64,000 nt of DNA from Mytilus californianus (GCF_021869535.1 NW_026262668.1:67043558-67107557); one strand, 5' to 3'; positions 10,313 through 22,311 are shown, numbered from the stretch's first letter. The notes: generated by a model from the letters alone, not told the origin. Numbers and translations: made by a program.

Positions 10313-10902
10313 TAAGGTTCATCATAACAAATGGACAAATATGTCCGTACTTTCACCTCAAAAACTACTCTGTGTACAGACTTACCTGTGCAGTTTGGAA
10401 AGTTTAAAGGCCTGGCATCCACTAGATATATAAAAGTTAAATGCATTTTGTGTTTCAGAAAGATAAAATCATTTTTGGATTTTGATGGGCATTTTTTTTT
10501 CCTTCCTGCAGAAGATGTAAAAATAAACAAACACCTAAATTGCATTTGATACTGTCCACTCAGTTACTACCTTTTACTCACCTATAGATGTATTGATATC
10601 TATTGTCCAGCCAATCAAGGACAATCAATACAATACAAACTAGTTGTTACCTGAGAGGGAGCATCTCAAAGTTGTATCCAAACTTAGTTTATTTTTACAC
10701 CTTCTGCAGGAATGAAAAAAAATGCCCATCAAAATCCAAAAACGATTTTATCTTTCTGATATGCAAAATACATTTAACTTTTATATATCTAGTGGATTTC
10801 AGGCCTTAAAACTTTTCAAACTGCATAAGTTCGTATGTACACAGAGTAGTTTTTGAGGTGAAAATACGGCCATATATGTCTATTTGTTATGATGAACCTT
10901 AA
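10313..10902. repeat. Third inverted repeat, arms 216 bp, spacer 158 bp
   Basis: Arm 10313-10528 begins TTAAGGTTCATCATAACAAA; arm 10687-10902 ends with the complement, GTTATGATGAACCTTAA with one change. Arms are roughly 90 percent identical by eye. Both arms read open for about 70 codons on either strand, but the translations resemble nothing I know. Confidence 0.9.
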
Positions 10903-11064
10903 GGACTAGGCCACTAAAAATTCCATCTACAAGATATATCAGGTTCAAAGAAAAGCAACAAGATACAAACAAGTGTAAAACAACTTTTGAGATTCAAATA
11001 GTGTCCAGAGAAATTTTCTGATTCAACCATTGCTCATAACAGATCATAACACAGAAGGGTACAA

Positions 11065-11932
11065 GTCAAATCGGCACCTGGTCAAATCGGCACCCATAGA
11101 AAAAGTCAAATCAGCACCTGGTGAAATCAGCATCTAGTCAAATTGGCACCTATTTAAAGTCAATTCGGCATCCAATAATATTTGATATAATATATATTTA
11201 TAAATAATTCTAACAATGTATAAATGATCTTTCTATTAATAATTATTTTTGGGGTTGGATTTTATCATTCATTACATCTTTAAAAATAAATTAATAAATT
11301 TATTGTTTAAAGTTTTCTCAACATTCTATCGGACTGATGTTTTGATTAGTTTTCTTTTCAATTAATTAATTAATAACTTTTATCAATTACATAATTAACA
11401 TGTTTGTTGTTTTAACTCTATACAGGTAGTTATTGCTGTTTTTTCTTCAAAAACTTAATAATAAACAATGAAGCCATTACCCAAGCAGTTGTTTAATTAT
11501 GAGAAAATTAGATGCAATAAAAGGGAAAACTATGAGTTCATTTCATTACTATCACTAATCAAACTTGCATGCAAAATAATTAGCAATTAAGGTGGTTTTT
11601 CAGGAAACTTTAAACAGCATTAAACCAACAATCATGCAAAATGCTCAACTAGTTAAAATATGCATAAAAAATATTCAATACCTTGAATACGCATTAAGTT
11701 GAACGAAAAAAAATACATACAGAAATCCCCCCAAAATGTAAATAGGTCAATACTTGTTTAACCCCTTCTTTATTTTAATCTTTTTGCTTAAAATACTGAA
11801 AAAAACATATATTAAACATATCTAACATGGGTGCCAAATGACTTCATCGGGTGCCGATTTAACCAGGTGCCAAATTGACCAGGTGCCGATTTGACTATAC
11901 CGGGTACCGATTTGACCAGGTGCCGATTTGAC
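11065..11932. mobile_element. Element with inverted ends made of tandem GTCAAATCGGCACCTG units
   Basis: Left end (11065-11175) has about six diverged copies of GTCAAATCGGCACCTG; right end (11828-11932) has the same unit inverted, CAGGTGCCGATTTGAC, about six times. The ~650-bp interior is AT-rich and non-coding. This resembles foldback-type elements with repeat-built termini (inference). Confidence 0.8.
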
Positions 11933-13030
11933 TAGAATTCCCACAGAATCCCAAAAGGGACTGAAACATGTAGCATAAAGCTGCATTACTTGTTGAAGGA
12001 GAAAATTACATTTAAGAACTCAAACAAACTATACACCACAACTTACAGAATAAATCAAAGAAAGGCCGAAAGCCAATGTGTCCGTGTCTTTCGCTACTCT
12101 GCTATACAGTAATTTGCACAAATTGTTGCGTAAGCGTAGGTCGACATTTAGAACATTTGAAATGTTCCGGGTTATTTAAATATGTTTCCTTGTACTGTTG
12201 TTTCTTAACCAAACAAGGTAAAACTTTTCTTAAAAAGAATTCCAGTTTCTGTCTAAACTATTCAACATGTTGTCTTCTCTGATATATTTCTACTTTCATT
12301 TTATTTTGACAAACTTTCACTTTGACCGGAAGTTACGTATGGAAAGCGGAATTAGGACAACTCGGACCATAAATATCTCGGACCAGGACAACTTGGTAAC
12401 TATATGCCGTTAATATATTAGTCCAAGCCTTTTTATGCTGTCAGCAACGCTGCCGACGCAGATTAGACGGAAATCAAGGCTAGCTAAAAAAGAAATGTAA
12501 TTTGAATAAATAAACTTTAATTTGGATGGAAAAAAAAACACTATGATTGACCAAAAGAAAAATAATTATACAAATTTAAAATTTAATCAAGGAATTTTAA
12601 AGTATCTATAACTATTCAGATCCTTGATTCAACCCCAAAAAGGGAAATGGTGCATGATCAATGTTACTTACTGTGTAGTATGAAAACATATTTAAGTTCT
12701 ATCATTTTACCAGATATTACTATCACACAGAACTAGTAACCTTACTGATTTAATAGACATGACATATTTGACACCGAACTTGAATATGCACTAGATACCT
12801 TGAGAGTATGGTAACGAACCAGGGGCAAAACTCGGCAGTCTTCTTTTGTAAAATGTCTTGTAAGATGATTCACTGACTAGTATGCTTTAATACTGGGAGG
12901 GTTAGAATTATTATGTTTTATTAAGGTACATACTGGTCATACTGCTACATAAATACGAAAAAACGCGCATTTTTAAGACGGGTATGTCTTGAATTTGCTT
13001 CACTAACCATGTCAGAATGCTACGGTTCAA
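11933..13030. other. Intergenic, no gene recognised
   Basis: AT-rich spacer. A 68-codon open frame at 12076-12282 has cysteine-rich composition but no recognisable domain and no splice or start support. Some short phrases (GGACAACTCGGACC near 12357) are locally repeated. Confidence 0.5.
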
Positions 13031-13160
13031 GGATGTAACATAGCAACTATGTGTCACCGTATGGCTTTCAACAATGAGCAAACTTCATATCGTATAGTAT
13101 TTAGCTATAAAAGGATACGGACAACATGTACAACAATACAACAGAGAAAACTAACGACAT
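13031..13160 (+). repeat. Mussel repeat family A, fragment
   Basis: Contains ACCGTATGGCTTTCAACAAT and TTAGCTATAAAAGGATACGG, diverged from the copy at 35264-35900. Confidence 0.75.
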
Positions 13161-13636
13161 AATTTAAGCTGATTACATCAGACAAAAACAATTTTGATGT
13201 GCTTTTTTTTTTTTTTAATTTTACTGATTCTATTTCTTTAGTGTAAGTACATATCATATTTATATAAGCAAGTAAATTTTAGAAAAATAAGCCTCTCAAC
13301 CTGTGGTTAAAGCCAACAATGTTCAGAAGGAAAGTTATAAAAATATCTTCTGAAAGATACACTGTATTTTTTAAATTATTACTATGCCCAAGGATTTACA
13401 AATCCTTGCTATGCAATATACATGATAATTACATCACATGTACCTGTATGTTTCACGATAATCCGTTAGTTTGATTGGCTAACAACAATTGCGCGTAATT
13501 CAAAAATTAACCTTCATGTCAAAATGAAATGTTTGTCGTGATGACACGTGTTTCCACAAAAAAGTGCACCGGTAAATAAAAGAAAAACTTGATAAAACTT
13601 TTGTTCATGGTCTTATTAGCATAAAAATGTAATTAT

Positions 13637-13783
13637 AAGAAACGAATGCCTCTTTTTTAATTTTATTGGGGTGTAAAAGTGTTGATCGTGCACACATTTC
13701 TAGAATGAAGCACTTCCGCGCTTCATACAAAATGTACTTTTACACCCCAATAAGATTACAAAAAGTAGCATTCATTTCTTAAA
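13637..13783. repeat. Inverted repeat, arms ~45 bp, with a GC-rich centre
   Basis: AGAAACGAATGCCTC..TTATTGGGGTGTAAAAGT on the left pairs with ACTTTTACACCCCAATAAG..GCATTCATTTCT on the right. The centre carries GAAGCACTTCCGCGCTTC, itself a small palindrome. Probably a MITE-type element. Confidence 0.8.
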
Positions 13784-16180
13784 TGATATTTGTTATGCAG
13801 TTAACAAATATCAAATGTGTAAAACCTAATTAAAAGCATCATGATCAGGTGATACTAATGTTGAGTCTTTGTACATTTGCACCAGAAGCACTCTGGCAGT
13901 ATTGATTACAGATTCTTTTTCTTATAGATCTAAGAATTATTAAAGCTAATACGAAAGCAAATCTATCCAATAATTTGCTGTGACTTGTCATCATTTTCAT
14001 AATCAACTTCACCCTGAAAATAACAAAAATAGTTTTAATCACACACACACACACACACACACACAAACAAACAGATTTTCAATTTTACAACAAGAATATT
14101 GTCTTCTTGACTGATGCTGACTGTGAATGGCAATAAGTTTAAAGATATTTTAGGTTTTGAATGTCTAATATACATTTGTAATATCAATCTTAGAAGATGA
14201 ACTTAAAGTAGATCAGGTGTCTTGTTCTGAGCATCCCTTCTGGGCATGTTGCAAAAATACTTTATTGTTTTAAATTTTTTTTACCAAGCATCATTCAATA
14301 TACAACAAAAATATCAAACTATCTAAAAATTAAGTGTCGAAAAGTGGATTTAAAATTCTTAGAACAAATCCTTTTAAAATCAAGGACAGATAATTAAACT
14401 GAATTTGATAGGACAATTTGTTTTGTTTTTTTTTCGAGAAAATAAGGCCTGTGACCCCGTTTTTTATTTGATATTTCAGAATTATCAATATAAAGGAATT
14501 CTAGCATTGAATTTTCTCCCCTATATTACCAACATAAAATAGCCCCGATTTGATGTATTTTAATGACCCACAGTTTTTAGTTTTATATTGTAATTTGAAA
14601 GAACATTGACCTAGAAGTCTTTTACAGAAGTTTAAGGAAAATTATGTCGTCGAATATTTAGACACACCAGCTACCTTAATGTAATTATGATACTAGCAAA
14701 AGTTACAGAACATAGTATTCGGCCCTAACTTTAAACTCTGATGACCAAGCGTTTAGATAGATGTACAAAAACCGCTTAATTTTGGCACAAGGCTCTCAAG
14801 ACGAAGCTACCAGACCAGGAAACAATCTTTTCAAATCCCTGGACATTTTCTCAAAACGATTGTAATATTTGCAGTGGAAACCAATTGCAACCTTGATGAT
14901 GATGGAAACTATCTAGAGTATTTAAAAAAAAAGATGAAAAGCTATATGTAAGCTGAAACAGTGTACAAGAATGTATAAAATGCATGTGACCATTGTCAAG
15001 ATATGGAATGTGTGTTTACTACGCTGTGTGATGATAATAGCACATATAAACATTTGGAAATAGATGTATAACTGTCAAGATTACATGCGTTGGGCCCTTT
15101 GCTCATGTACAAAAGTACAAAAAATCATATCAATATCTGCAGGCTTGACCGAAAAATCCAAAACGTCTTTTATTTATTGATTGACATGACTACATGAATG
15201 ACATAGTGTATTTTCAACAGTAAATTATCACCCACTGGAAAGCACACTTTTAAAACTATGAATTAACTATAATGCAAGTTACAAATTCTGTTGATGTTTT
15301 TGCATGTTAAAATATGATTTAAATCTTTTATTTACTCTGTGAGGCATTATGTTGAACAACGATCAGGTACTTCTTGATAAAATCCTTTTTGTTAAAATAA
15401 TTTCATTGCTGTTTTTAATATGTATGCCGGCAACAAACGACAATTACAAGACTACCGGATCCTGGCTAAAGACAGGCACGTACATTAACAAATTCTGTGA
15501 TTTACGATTGAATGAGCAAAACATGGTTTGTCAAAACGTCTCTTTTACAAACTGAAAATTTACAATAACGATATAATCAAAGTAAAACGGGTTCTAAATT
15601 AAAACATTTTAAATCGTTTGCAAGCTACTGGTTGTGCAAAATTGTAAGATTTAGTAAAGAATTTACATGAAGAAAAAAAATCCACTTGTTTGAATAGAAA
15701 GAAAAATAAACGTTAGAAATATGAAATGAGACATGAGAAAATAACTCTTATAATGGACTTTCAATAAAACTTGAGATCATCGTTTTCTCTTTTCTTGCTA
15801 CAAATCAAAGTAGATAAGTTTATTGTACATTCCTTTATAAAATTGAATTATCTGAGTTATTTCCTCTTATAATGCCAAGTTAAAAAAAACCTGACTCAAA
15901 CAAAAAATGTTCTGTATTTGAAAAAAAAACCTTCATATATAGTAAGATCAATCACATGATTTTCTCCATTTAGATAAAAAGTCTTACAAATTAATTTTAT
16001 TCCTGTCTCAAAATTTGATTATTTAATGTCAGATCTAGACAAATTGTTCTCTCCTATTTTACAATCCAATATGGCGGAAAACCCCACTCTAATTACCTAA
16101 AACCGGACAGTGCCAAATATTCAATTAAGAACATCATTTCAAAATGTTCAACAACAAAAATCGGTCTTTGATTATTTTGC
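13784..16180. other. Intergenic, no gene recognised
   Basis: AT-rich, low-complexity sequence with one CA microsatellite. The open frame 15349-15555 (68 codons, hydrophobic near residues 10-27) could encode a small secreted peptide but has no other support and is not called. Confidence 0.5.
14040..14064 (+). repeat. (CA)n microsatellite
   Basis: About 12 CA dinucleotides. Confidence 0.95.
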
Positions 16181-16184
16181 GTAA

Positions 16185-16290
16185 GTAAGAAGGCCGTATG
16201 GTGACCTATTGTTGCTTACTTCTATGACCTTTGGTCTCTGATGGATAGTAGTCTCATTGGCAATCATACCATATCTTCTTATTTTTATGT
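16185..16290 (-). repeat. Mussel repeat family A, fragment
   Basis: Contains AGGCCGTATGGTGACCTATT and GTCTCATTGGCAATCATACC, the reverse complement of the phrases at 35270-35350. Confidence 0.85.
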
Positions 16291-16940
16291 TAAATTTTCT
16301 TTAGATCGCTAGGAATTCCATTATTTTAAAGTTATTTATTTTTAATCAACTGTGTGTCCTTTCAATTACTAAAGAATTCATAAGCTTTAGCTATCATGAA
16401 AGAGATGTTTCACTCAAATCAGGACGAAATCACACCTTATCATTAGTATAACATTTCATGTTTTCGCTAATATATGAAAAAATAGACTAAAATATTTATA
16501 GAAAAGTATAGGCTATAAAGATATATTTTTCTCTGCATATTTTTTGAGTACATACGAAAATTGCCGTTGTTTACAAAATAAAAAAATATAATCAGCGAGC
16601 AATTTTCTTCACCATAAACTTATATTAATTAGCAGATATAAACGTTACAGATCGCCAACATGCAAGGTCCCTTGAACCAGGTTGGTCGAGACTGTTTCCT
16701 ACACATGCATAATTTTACAACAAAATATTCTATATTGGTTTTGAATTATTATCTGACATATATTTACAGGTCATATTTCAACCCTTTGTATGCCGTTAAC
16801 GAACCACATTAGAATTCTTTTAGTTTCAATTTCTTCAAAAATATGAAAGTTGAAATGTTGGATATTAATTTAGTGGTAAGTTGATGAGATATTGTATAAA
16901 TCTTTTATAAAATTAAATCTTTAAATTCTAGAGAATCGCT

Positions 16941-17129
16941 TTATTCGATGCTATACTCTTCTTTGTAACTGTTGGAGGCAGATCTATTATGAACAACATG
17001 AGTGACTGCATGAGGCGTTATTCTTTTAACATTTCGAAGTAATTCTTGGCCTTTTTGTAAGCTGATACACACCCACCCCGAGCCCTTTTCATCCCGATTA
17101 AGAACGGGATGAAGGTGTCTATGTTGCAA
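16941..17129 (-). other. Possible coding exon or ORF, unknown product
   Basis: A 62-codon open frame, richer in GC than its surroundings, with an acceptor-like AACTTTAACAG just upstream (minus strand) and AATAAA overlapping the stop region. The peptide (HPVLNRDEKGSGWVC, then HAVTHVVHNRSAS) matches no family I know. It could be a last exon, a decayed transposon piece, or chance. Low confidence. Confidence 0.2.
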
Positions 17130-17199
17130 AACCTGTTAAAGTTGTGCTTCTACCTAATCATAGGCGGTCTCGTTTCCGTCGGTCACATTTTTGTATTCG

Positions 17200-18285
17200 A
17201 TATTTCTTTTTTTTTTCCTCATCAAACTCGAATTCATTTGTAATCTTATATTTTTTATAATTTTGTGAACAGCTGCGTCAGGACTCGTCTTCCTCCAATG
17301 ACTAAAATTTTATAAATGAAAGTGCTTGAATTTTGTGCTGACGGTATATAGTTGTTTTTATCTGTGTGTATTATATTATGATAACTCCCTCTGCACTGAC
17401 GTGAAATGGATGGAAACTATTATTTCAATTAAACAATTTAAAATAAATTGCGATTGAGATATATATATACAATTGTCCTATCTTGTAATATTTCATTTGC
17501 TGACGAGTGTCAAGTTTCTCTCCAATTGTTTAAAATCACTAAAATTTGTTACATGTGTATTAGTTACTTCTTACTGTTAAACTTCATTTAACAATCAAGG
17601 TTCACTGGTCTTTGACAAATTCTTTTGATTCGGTTGACAAATCAGCTGAGAGGGAATAACCAGAATAAAAGAGACAAACAAGCACAATACACTTTGCTCA
17701 AATTTTAAACTGTACCAGTTTTACCAGGTTTTTGTGTGTTCATTTCAATTAGAATTATTACCATATATTTTTTGCTGTTCTGTTTGTTAATAATTTAAAA
17801 CTTGTATATGTAATTCGCAAATAAAGAAATAATCAACATAAGTATATAAAAAACATCACCTCAAGATATGCTTTGTCTACTTTTTAAACTGTCTCTTGCT
17901 AAATTATTTAAATAGCTCTCGCCGCGACATAGCCTTTTTATGCTGATGCGGCGTAAAGCAATCACCAATCAATCACTCAAGTTTTGTTACACCAAACTGA
18001 CTTGCTCGTGTGTTGTTCAGTTGAAGTTTAAGCAAAACAATGTTTAACCGTATCTACAAGTGTCTGACATTGTAAATGTGTGAAGTTATGAAAACCGAGC
18101 AAAGTGGGATATAAAAAATAACAGGGGTATTATATATATGAACCTGCAAAGTCACAAACTTCAGATAAAATTCTATCTGTGACAGACTGATTAGTGCTGT
18201 TCATGAGTTAACTTGTACTAAAACTTATTTATTGACATTCCAAATGATGTTATTGTTTTACTGCTCTACAAAAATAAGAAGCTTG
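17200..18285. other. Intergenic, no gene recognised
   Basis: AT-rich spacer. Around 17926-17990 the phrase CTCGCCGCGACATAGCC and GCTGATGCGGCGTAAAGCAA looks like a dispersed bivalve sequence; the rest shows nothing. Confidence 0.45.
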
Positions 18286-19110
18286 ATAGGATTGTCAACG
18301 AGACAACTATCCACCAGAGACGTAAAAAAAATTACAGGTCATCTTTTGCGCTATAAAAACCCCGACATGACACAATGTAAAACTGTTCAAACGAGAAAAC
18401 CAAAGGTTTGATTTATAAAACAATAAACAAAAAATAAAAAAAATATAATATACAGAAACCAACTACATGCACTGATTTACAGGCTCCTGACTTGGGACAA
18501 GCACATACTGAATGTGGCGGGGTTAAACATGTTTGCGATCACTCAACCCTCCCCCTAACCTGCAGCTGGGACAGTGGTGTAACAGCACAACATAAGAACA
18601 AACTATAAAAATCATGCAGTTGAAAAAGATTTGAATCATCACAAAGCACAAACTTAAAACCCTTATAATAGACTAAAGACACAAACCACCAATCTAATAG
18701 ATATAAGAAGATGTGGTATGAGTGCCAATGAGACAACTCTCCATCCAAGTCAAAATTTATAAAAGTAAACCATTATATATATGTCAAAGTACGGTCTTCA
18801 ACACGGAGCTTTGGCTCACACCGAACAGCAAGCTATAAAGGGCCCCAAAAATTACTAGTGTAAAACCATTCAAACGGGAAAACCAACGGTCTAATTATAT
18901 ATAAAAAACGAGAAACGAGAAACACTTAATAGACTAAGTACTCGCAGTTACTGAAAGTTAGTTCAAAGCTCATTACAACTATAATAAATAAATCATGTTT
19001 TCCAGACAAAAAAATCGACTAGTACACCTTCAATGGATGTAGTGTAAAATGATTGTGTGCAATCCCAAAATATAAGCATTGACAGGGCGTAGGACCGTAA
19101 GCATTGGAAA
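18286..19110 (+). repeat. Mussel repeat family A, fragmented copy upstream of the TRIM-like gene
   Basis: Pieces in order: GACAACTATCCACCAGAGAC (about 18302), ACAGGCTCCTGACTTGGGAC (18479), AGATGTGGTATGAGTGCCAA (18708) and ACTCGCAGTTACTGAAAGTT (about 18940). All occur in the long copy at 35264-35900, though the order suggests two overlapping insertions. Confidence 0.8.
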
Positions 19111-19167
19111 ACCATTTTTGACATTCATATCTATAATAAGAATTTACTTATTCATTAATATCTAAAA

Positions 19168-19240
19168 CGTTTTATTTCTAGAGTTGAACCGAGAAGGGAA
19201 AATAAATCTATTAATATGGCTAAATATCTTAACCAGTAAA
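19168..19240 (+). other. Acceptor and 5' leader of the TRIM-like coding exon
   Basis: ACGTTTTATTTCTAG ends at 19181, a good acceptor, so a separate 5' non-coding exon is likely. The frame is open back to a TTG at 19184 but the first in-frame ATG is at 19241, chosen as the start. Confidence 0.6.
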
Positions 19241-20914
19241 ATGACAAGTGGTAGCCGATACTGTGACCCATGCAATCAGAGAAGTTCTATAAAACTTGCA
19301 CGTGTCTGGTGTACAGAGTGTCAAGAAGCCTTGTGTAAAGAGTGCGAAGCATACCATCAAACATTCAAAGTAAGCAGAGATCACAGGCTGATTCCAGTAG
19401 TAGAAAATGACCAGTTTCCTACTTCATTAGTTAAAATCAAAGCCTTTTGTGAACGTCATGCACTTAAAAGAAACGAATTTTATTGCACTTTACATGAAGA
19501 GCCTATGTGTGCAATATGTGTTGCAAATGAACATAAGAATTGCGATGCAATCGTTACAATAGAAAAGGCAGCAGAAAACGCTAAATTTTCGCCAGCGCTT
19601 GCCGACCTTGAGGACAGAATGTATTATGTGGTTAACCTATTGGAAAAACTTAAGCAAGACCGAGTCCTAAACATACAAGTACTGGACAAACAGAAAACCC
19701 ATATGCTACTTGAAATTAAACGATTTCGAGAGAATATAACTAGACATCTTGATATGTTGGAAAAGGAGCTTAATACAGAGGTTACAGAAATGCACCAGAA
19801 ACACGTCGAAGACTTGCAGTTGCAAGCCCAAGAACTAGATAATCGCATACATACTATCAGGGATTATCAACAATCATCAAAAAAGATAAAAAACCAAGCC
19901 ACAAATGTCCACCTGCTCCTTGCTATGCGAGAGCTTGAAAACCTTCAGCTGTCACAGGAAGAGTATCTGGAAACGATCAGCGACAGACTAAGCCGTGTTG
20001 ACATCAATCTAGAGTTTAACCAGAATGCTGTTGAAATTCCAACTCTTGCAAAACCGTTGGGTTTTATACAAACGAAGATTTCACCATGTTATGTTTTTAC
20101 AACGACGGAAAGAGTTAAACACGCTCCCCTATATGTTAAAGGTATACTTCACGAAACACGAACCGAGATAAAACACGATTTCATTGTACCACGTTCAGAT
20201 AGGAATGCAGCAATAACTGGTGGAGTTTTTCTTTCTGATGGAAGAATCGTTCTAGCTGACAACAACAATAAGCGTTTACTTATTTACAATGAAAATGGAA
20301 CCGTCTTCGTAGAGGTGAAGCTTAATGGTAAACCGTGGGACGTCACAGAAGTCGGTTTGAATAAAGCAGCGCTCACGTTACCCAGTGATAGAATGGTACA
20401 ATTCTTCGACATAAAGACCATGCGTGTGACGCAAGAAACAAATGTGAAAGGTCGTATTTATGGTTTATCAAGCTATGGAGGCAGGACGGTCGTAGTATGC
20501 AGAGGGTCCGGTATGCTAATTTTAGACGAGGAGGGTCAAGTTGATACTGCGTTACCGATTGACGTGACCTTTGTTGAATACGTGTGTGTTGGGCCTGGGA
20601 GAATCTATTACACTGACTGGTACAGAAAATCCGTGCACTGCATTGACATGACTGGTGAAGAAATATTCAGGCTGAAGTATAACAAGATGAAGTATCCTTT
20701 GGGTATAACCCTAAACAGAGATGGAACGGTCTTCGTCGTTGGACGGGATTCACACAATGTTTTACACGTGTCAGCAGACGGTCACCAGAGGGAAGTTATT
20801 TTGGGAAAACAACATGACCTCACCTATCCTCGGGTAATATCATCTCATCATGGTAGCCGTAGAATGTTCGTTACTTACAGTAACAAACATGTTGTTGTAT
20901 TCACATTGACATAG
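19241..20914 (+). CDS. RING-less TRIM-like protein: two B-boxes, coiled coil, NHL-like propeller
   Basis: 557 residues in one exon. A B-box type zinc finger (C8, C11, C24, C27, C32, C35, H39, H48) is followed by B-box 2 (C70, H73, C82, H85, C90, C93, H98, C101). Residues about 110-260 are heptad-rich and charged, a coiled coil likely to mediate dimers. Residues about 300-557 form repeated blades such as GGVFLSDGRIVLADNNNKR (327-345) and GRIYYTDWYRKSVHCID (453-469), typical of an NHL or six-bladed propeller. There is no RING finger, so autonomous E3 ligase activity is not expected. Bivalves have very large families of such genes, often linked to immunity or ubiquitin signalling by inference. 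The actual role is unknown; binding through the propeller is the best guess. Confidence 0.9.
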   Translation: MTSGSRYCDPCNQRSSIKLARVWCTECQEALCKECEAYHQTFKVSRDHRLIPVVENDQFPTSLVKIKAFCERHALKRNEFYCTLHEEPMCAICVANEHKNCDAIVTIEKAAENAKFSPALADLEDRMYYVVNLLEKLKQDRVLNIQVLDKQKTHMLLEIKRFRENITRHLDMLEKELNTEVTEMHQKHVEDLQLQAQELDNRIHTIRDYQQSSKKIKNQATNVHLLLAMRELENLQLSQEEYLETISDRLSRVDINLEFNQNAVEIPTLAKPLGFIQTKISPCYVFTTTERVKHAPLYVKGILHETRTEIKHDFIVPRSDRNAAITGGVFLSDGRIVLADNNNKRLLIYNENGTVFVEVKLNGKPWDVTEVGLNKAALTLPSDRMVQFFDIKTMRVTQETNVKGRIYGLSSYGGRTVVVCRGSGMLILDEEGQVDTALPIDVTFVEYVCVGPGRIYYTDWYRKSVHCIDMTGEEIFRLKYNKMKYPLGITLNRDGTVFVVGRDSHNVLHVSADGHQREVILGKQHDLTYPRVISSHHGSRRMFVTYSNKHVVVFTLT

Positions 20915-20938
20915 ATGACTCATCATCTTTAAATTTGA

Positions 20939-20944
20939 AATAAA
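20939..20944 (+). promoter_or_regulatory. Poly(A) signal AATAAA of the TRIM-like gene
   Basis: AATAAA starts 25 nt after the stop codon. It implies a very short 3' UTR, after which family A repeat begins at about 20990. Confidence 0.7.
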
Positions 20945-20989
20945 GTTTTAGAATTCCTACTTAAAATATGTATTCAGATGTTGATATTT

Positions 20990-21640
20990 TTTCTTAGTTC
21001 CCAAAATTATCAGCTGCATGCCGGTCCCTTGTCTCAATGAAGTTTAGTCTTAGATACACGATTTTTTATTAGTTGTAATTGGCTTTGAACTTGCTGTCAG
21101 TAACTGCGAGTATATACTCTCAGATCTGCACTTGGTTTCTTTTTTGTTGTGAGGGATGTATAAATACCCTTCCACGTCCGGTCTGTGTTTTTGATTGATG
21201 TTTTTCTGCTTTGTATCAATCTGATGAGTTAAGCCCTTTTCAACTGATTTTAATAATTTGTTCTTATGTTTTACTATTACACCACTGTCTCATGTTAGGG
21301 GAGGGTTGGCGCCTTCAAACATGTTTAATCCCGCCACATTATTTATAAGCCTGTCCCAAATCGAGAGCCTATAGTTCAGTGGTTGTCGTTGGTTCATGTC
21401 TGTCATATTTGTTTTCGTATATTAAAGTTGTTTTGTTCAAAATTAACCCGTTAGTTTTCTCAATTGAATTGTTTCATATTTTTTATGTTGAGGCCTTTTA
21501 TAGCCGACTATACGGTGTATGTTTTTGTCATTGTGAAAGGCTGTACGGTTGCCTATAATTGCTTTAAACCACTTCATTTGAACTTTGGTGGATAGTTGTA
21601 TCATTTGCAGTCATGCACCATCTCCTTATTTATATATGGT
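20990..21640 (-). repeat. Mussel repeat family A, long inverted copy downstream of the TRIM-like gene
   Basis: In reverse orientation it carries CAGTAACTGCGAGTATATAC, GGGGAGGGTTGGCGCC, ACATGTTTAATCCCGCCACA, GGCCTTTTATAGCCGACTAT and GGTGGATAGTTGTATCATTT, which follow the same order as the complement of 35264-35900. Confidence 0.9.
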
Positions 21641-22291
21641 AGTCTATTATAACGATATAAATCTTTAGTTATTTTATTTCAATTATGAATTCGGATGCAA
21701 GATGGATTCGACAACTAGAGAGATAGAAGAGTTTTCTTTGTTATATCTGTTTCATATCCGGTGTTTAATTGAGACAAAGAAAACATTAAGTAATGATGAC
21801 AGCCATAATGCTTTTTAAAATCCCTTGTCTAGTGAGAATGCTAAGTGAATAAATAATGATAATTCGCCAATAGGTTACGTAGGCCATTTTGCAGGTACTT
21901 ATAGTGTCTATGATGTCTGTATCTTTTACTAGGATTACTACAGATTTTATGTTAAACCGTTTAACAACATGACTGGACAATCTGCACATAGTGCATGGAA
22001 ACGACAAGGTGATAGCATTTTGTATGATTGTTTAGAATGCAGAGATTTCGCGCCAACGTTAGTCACTATAACTTAAGTCGGAAAACATAAAGCAAGATTC
22101 TGCTGTAGCGCAGTCACGCATGGTGTTGAAAGATAAATAAACACAAATCTATTCATAGTATATGACAATTTCATTACAAACAGGGCACGGTCGACGCTTT
22201 CCTTTTGTTAATTTTCCTTTTCTTGATGACGATCCCATACTTTTTATATGGGGTAAATGTAAATGAGACAGCAGACCACTGTGAAATCCGA

Positions 22292-22311
22292 ACACACACA
22301 CACACACACAC
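22292..22311 (+). repeat. (CA)n microsatellite
   Basis: Ten CA dinucleotides. Confidence 0.95.

Noticed and set aside
10312..10549. Overlapping open frames on both strands (~72-77 codons)
   Set aside because: Lie in one arm of an inverted repeat, no recognisable domain, and the other arm does not preserve them.
15349..15555. Possible small secreted peptide (68 codons)
   Set aside because: A hydrophobic stretch alone is weak evidence in AT-rich DNA; no start context, splice signal or family support.
20939..20944. TRIM-like gene as a recent retrocopy
   Set aside because: The intronless coding exon could suggest it, but there is no poly(A) tract or target duplication and a good acceptor precedes the exon.
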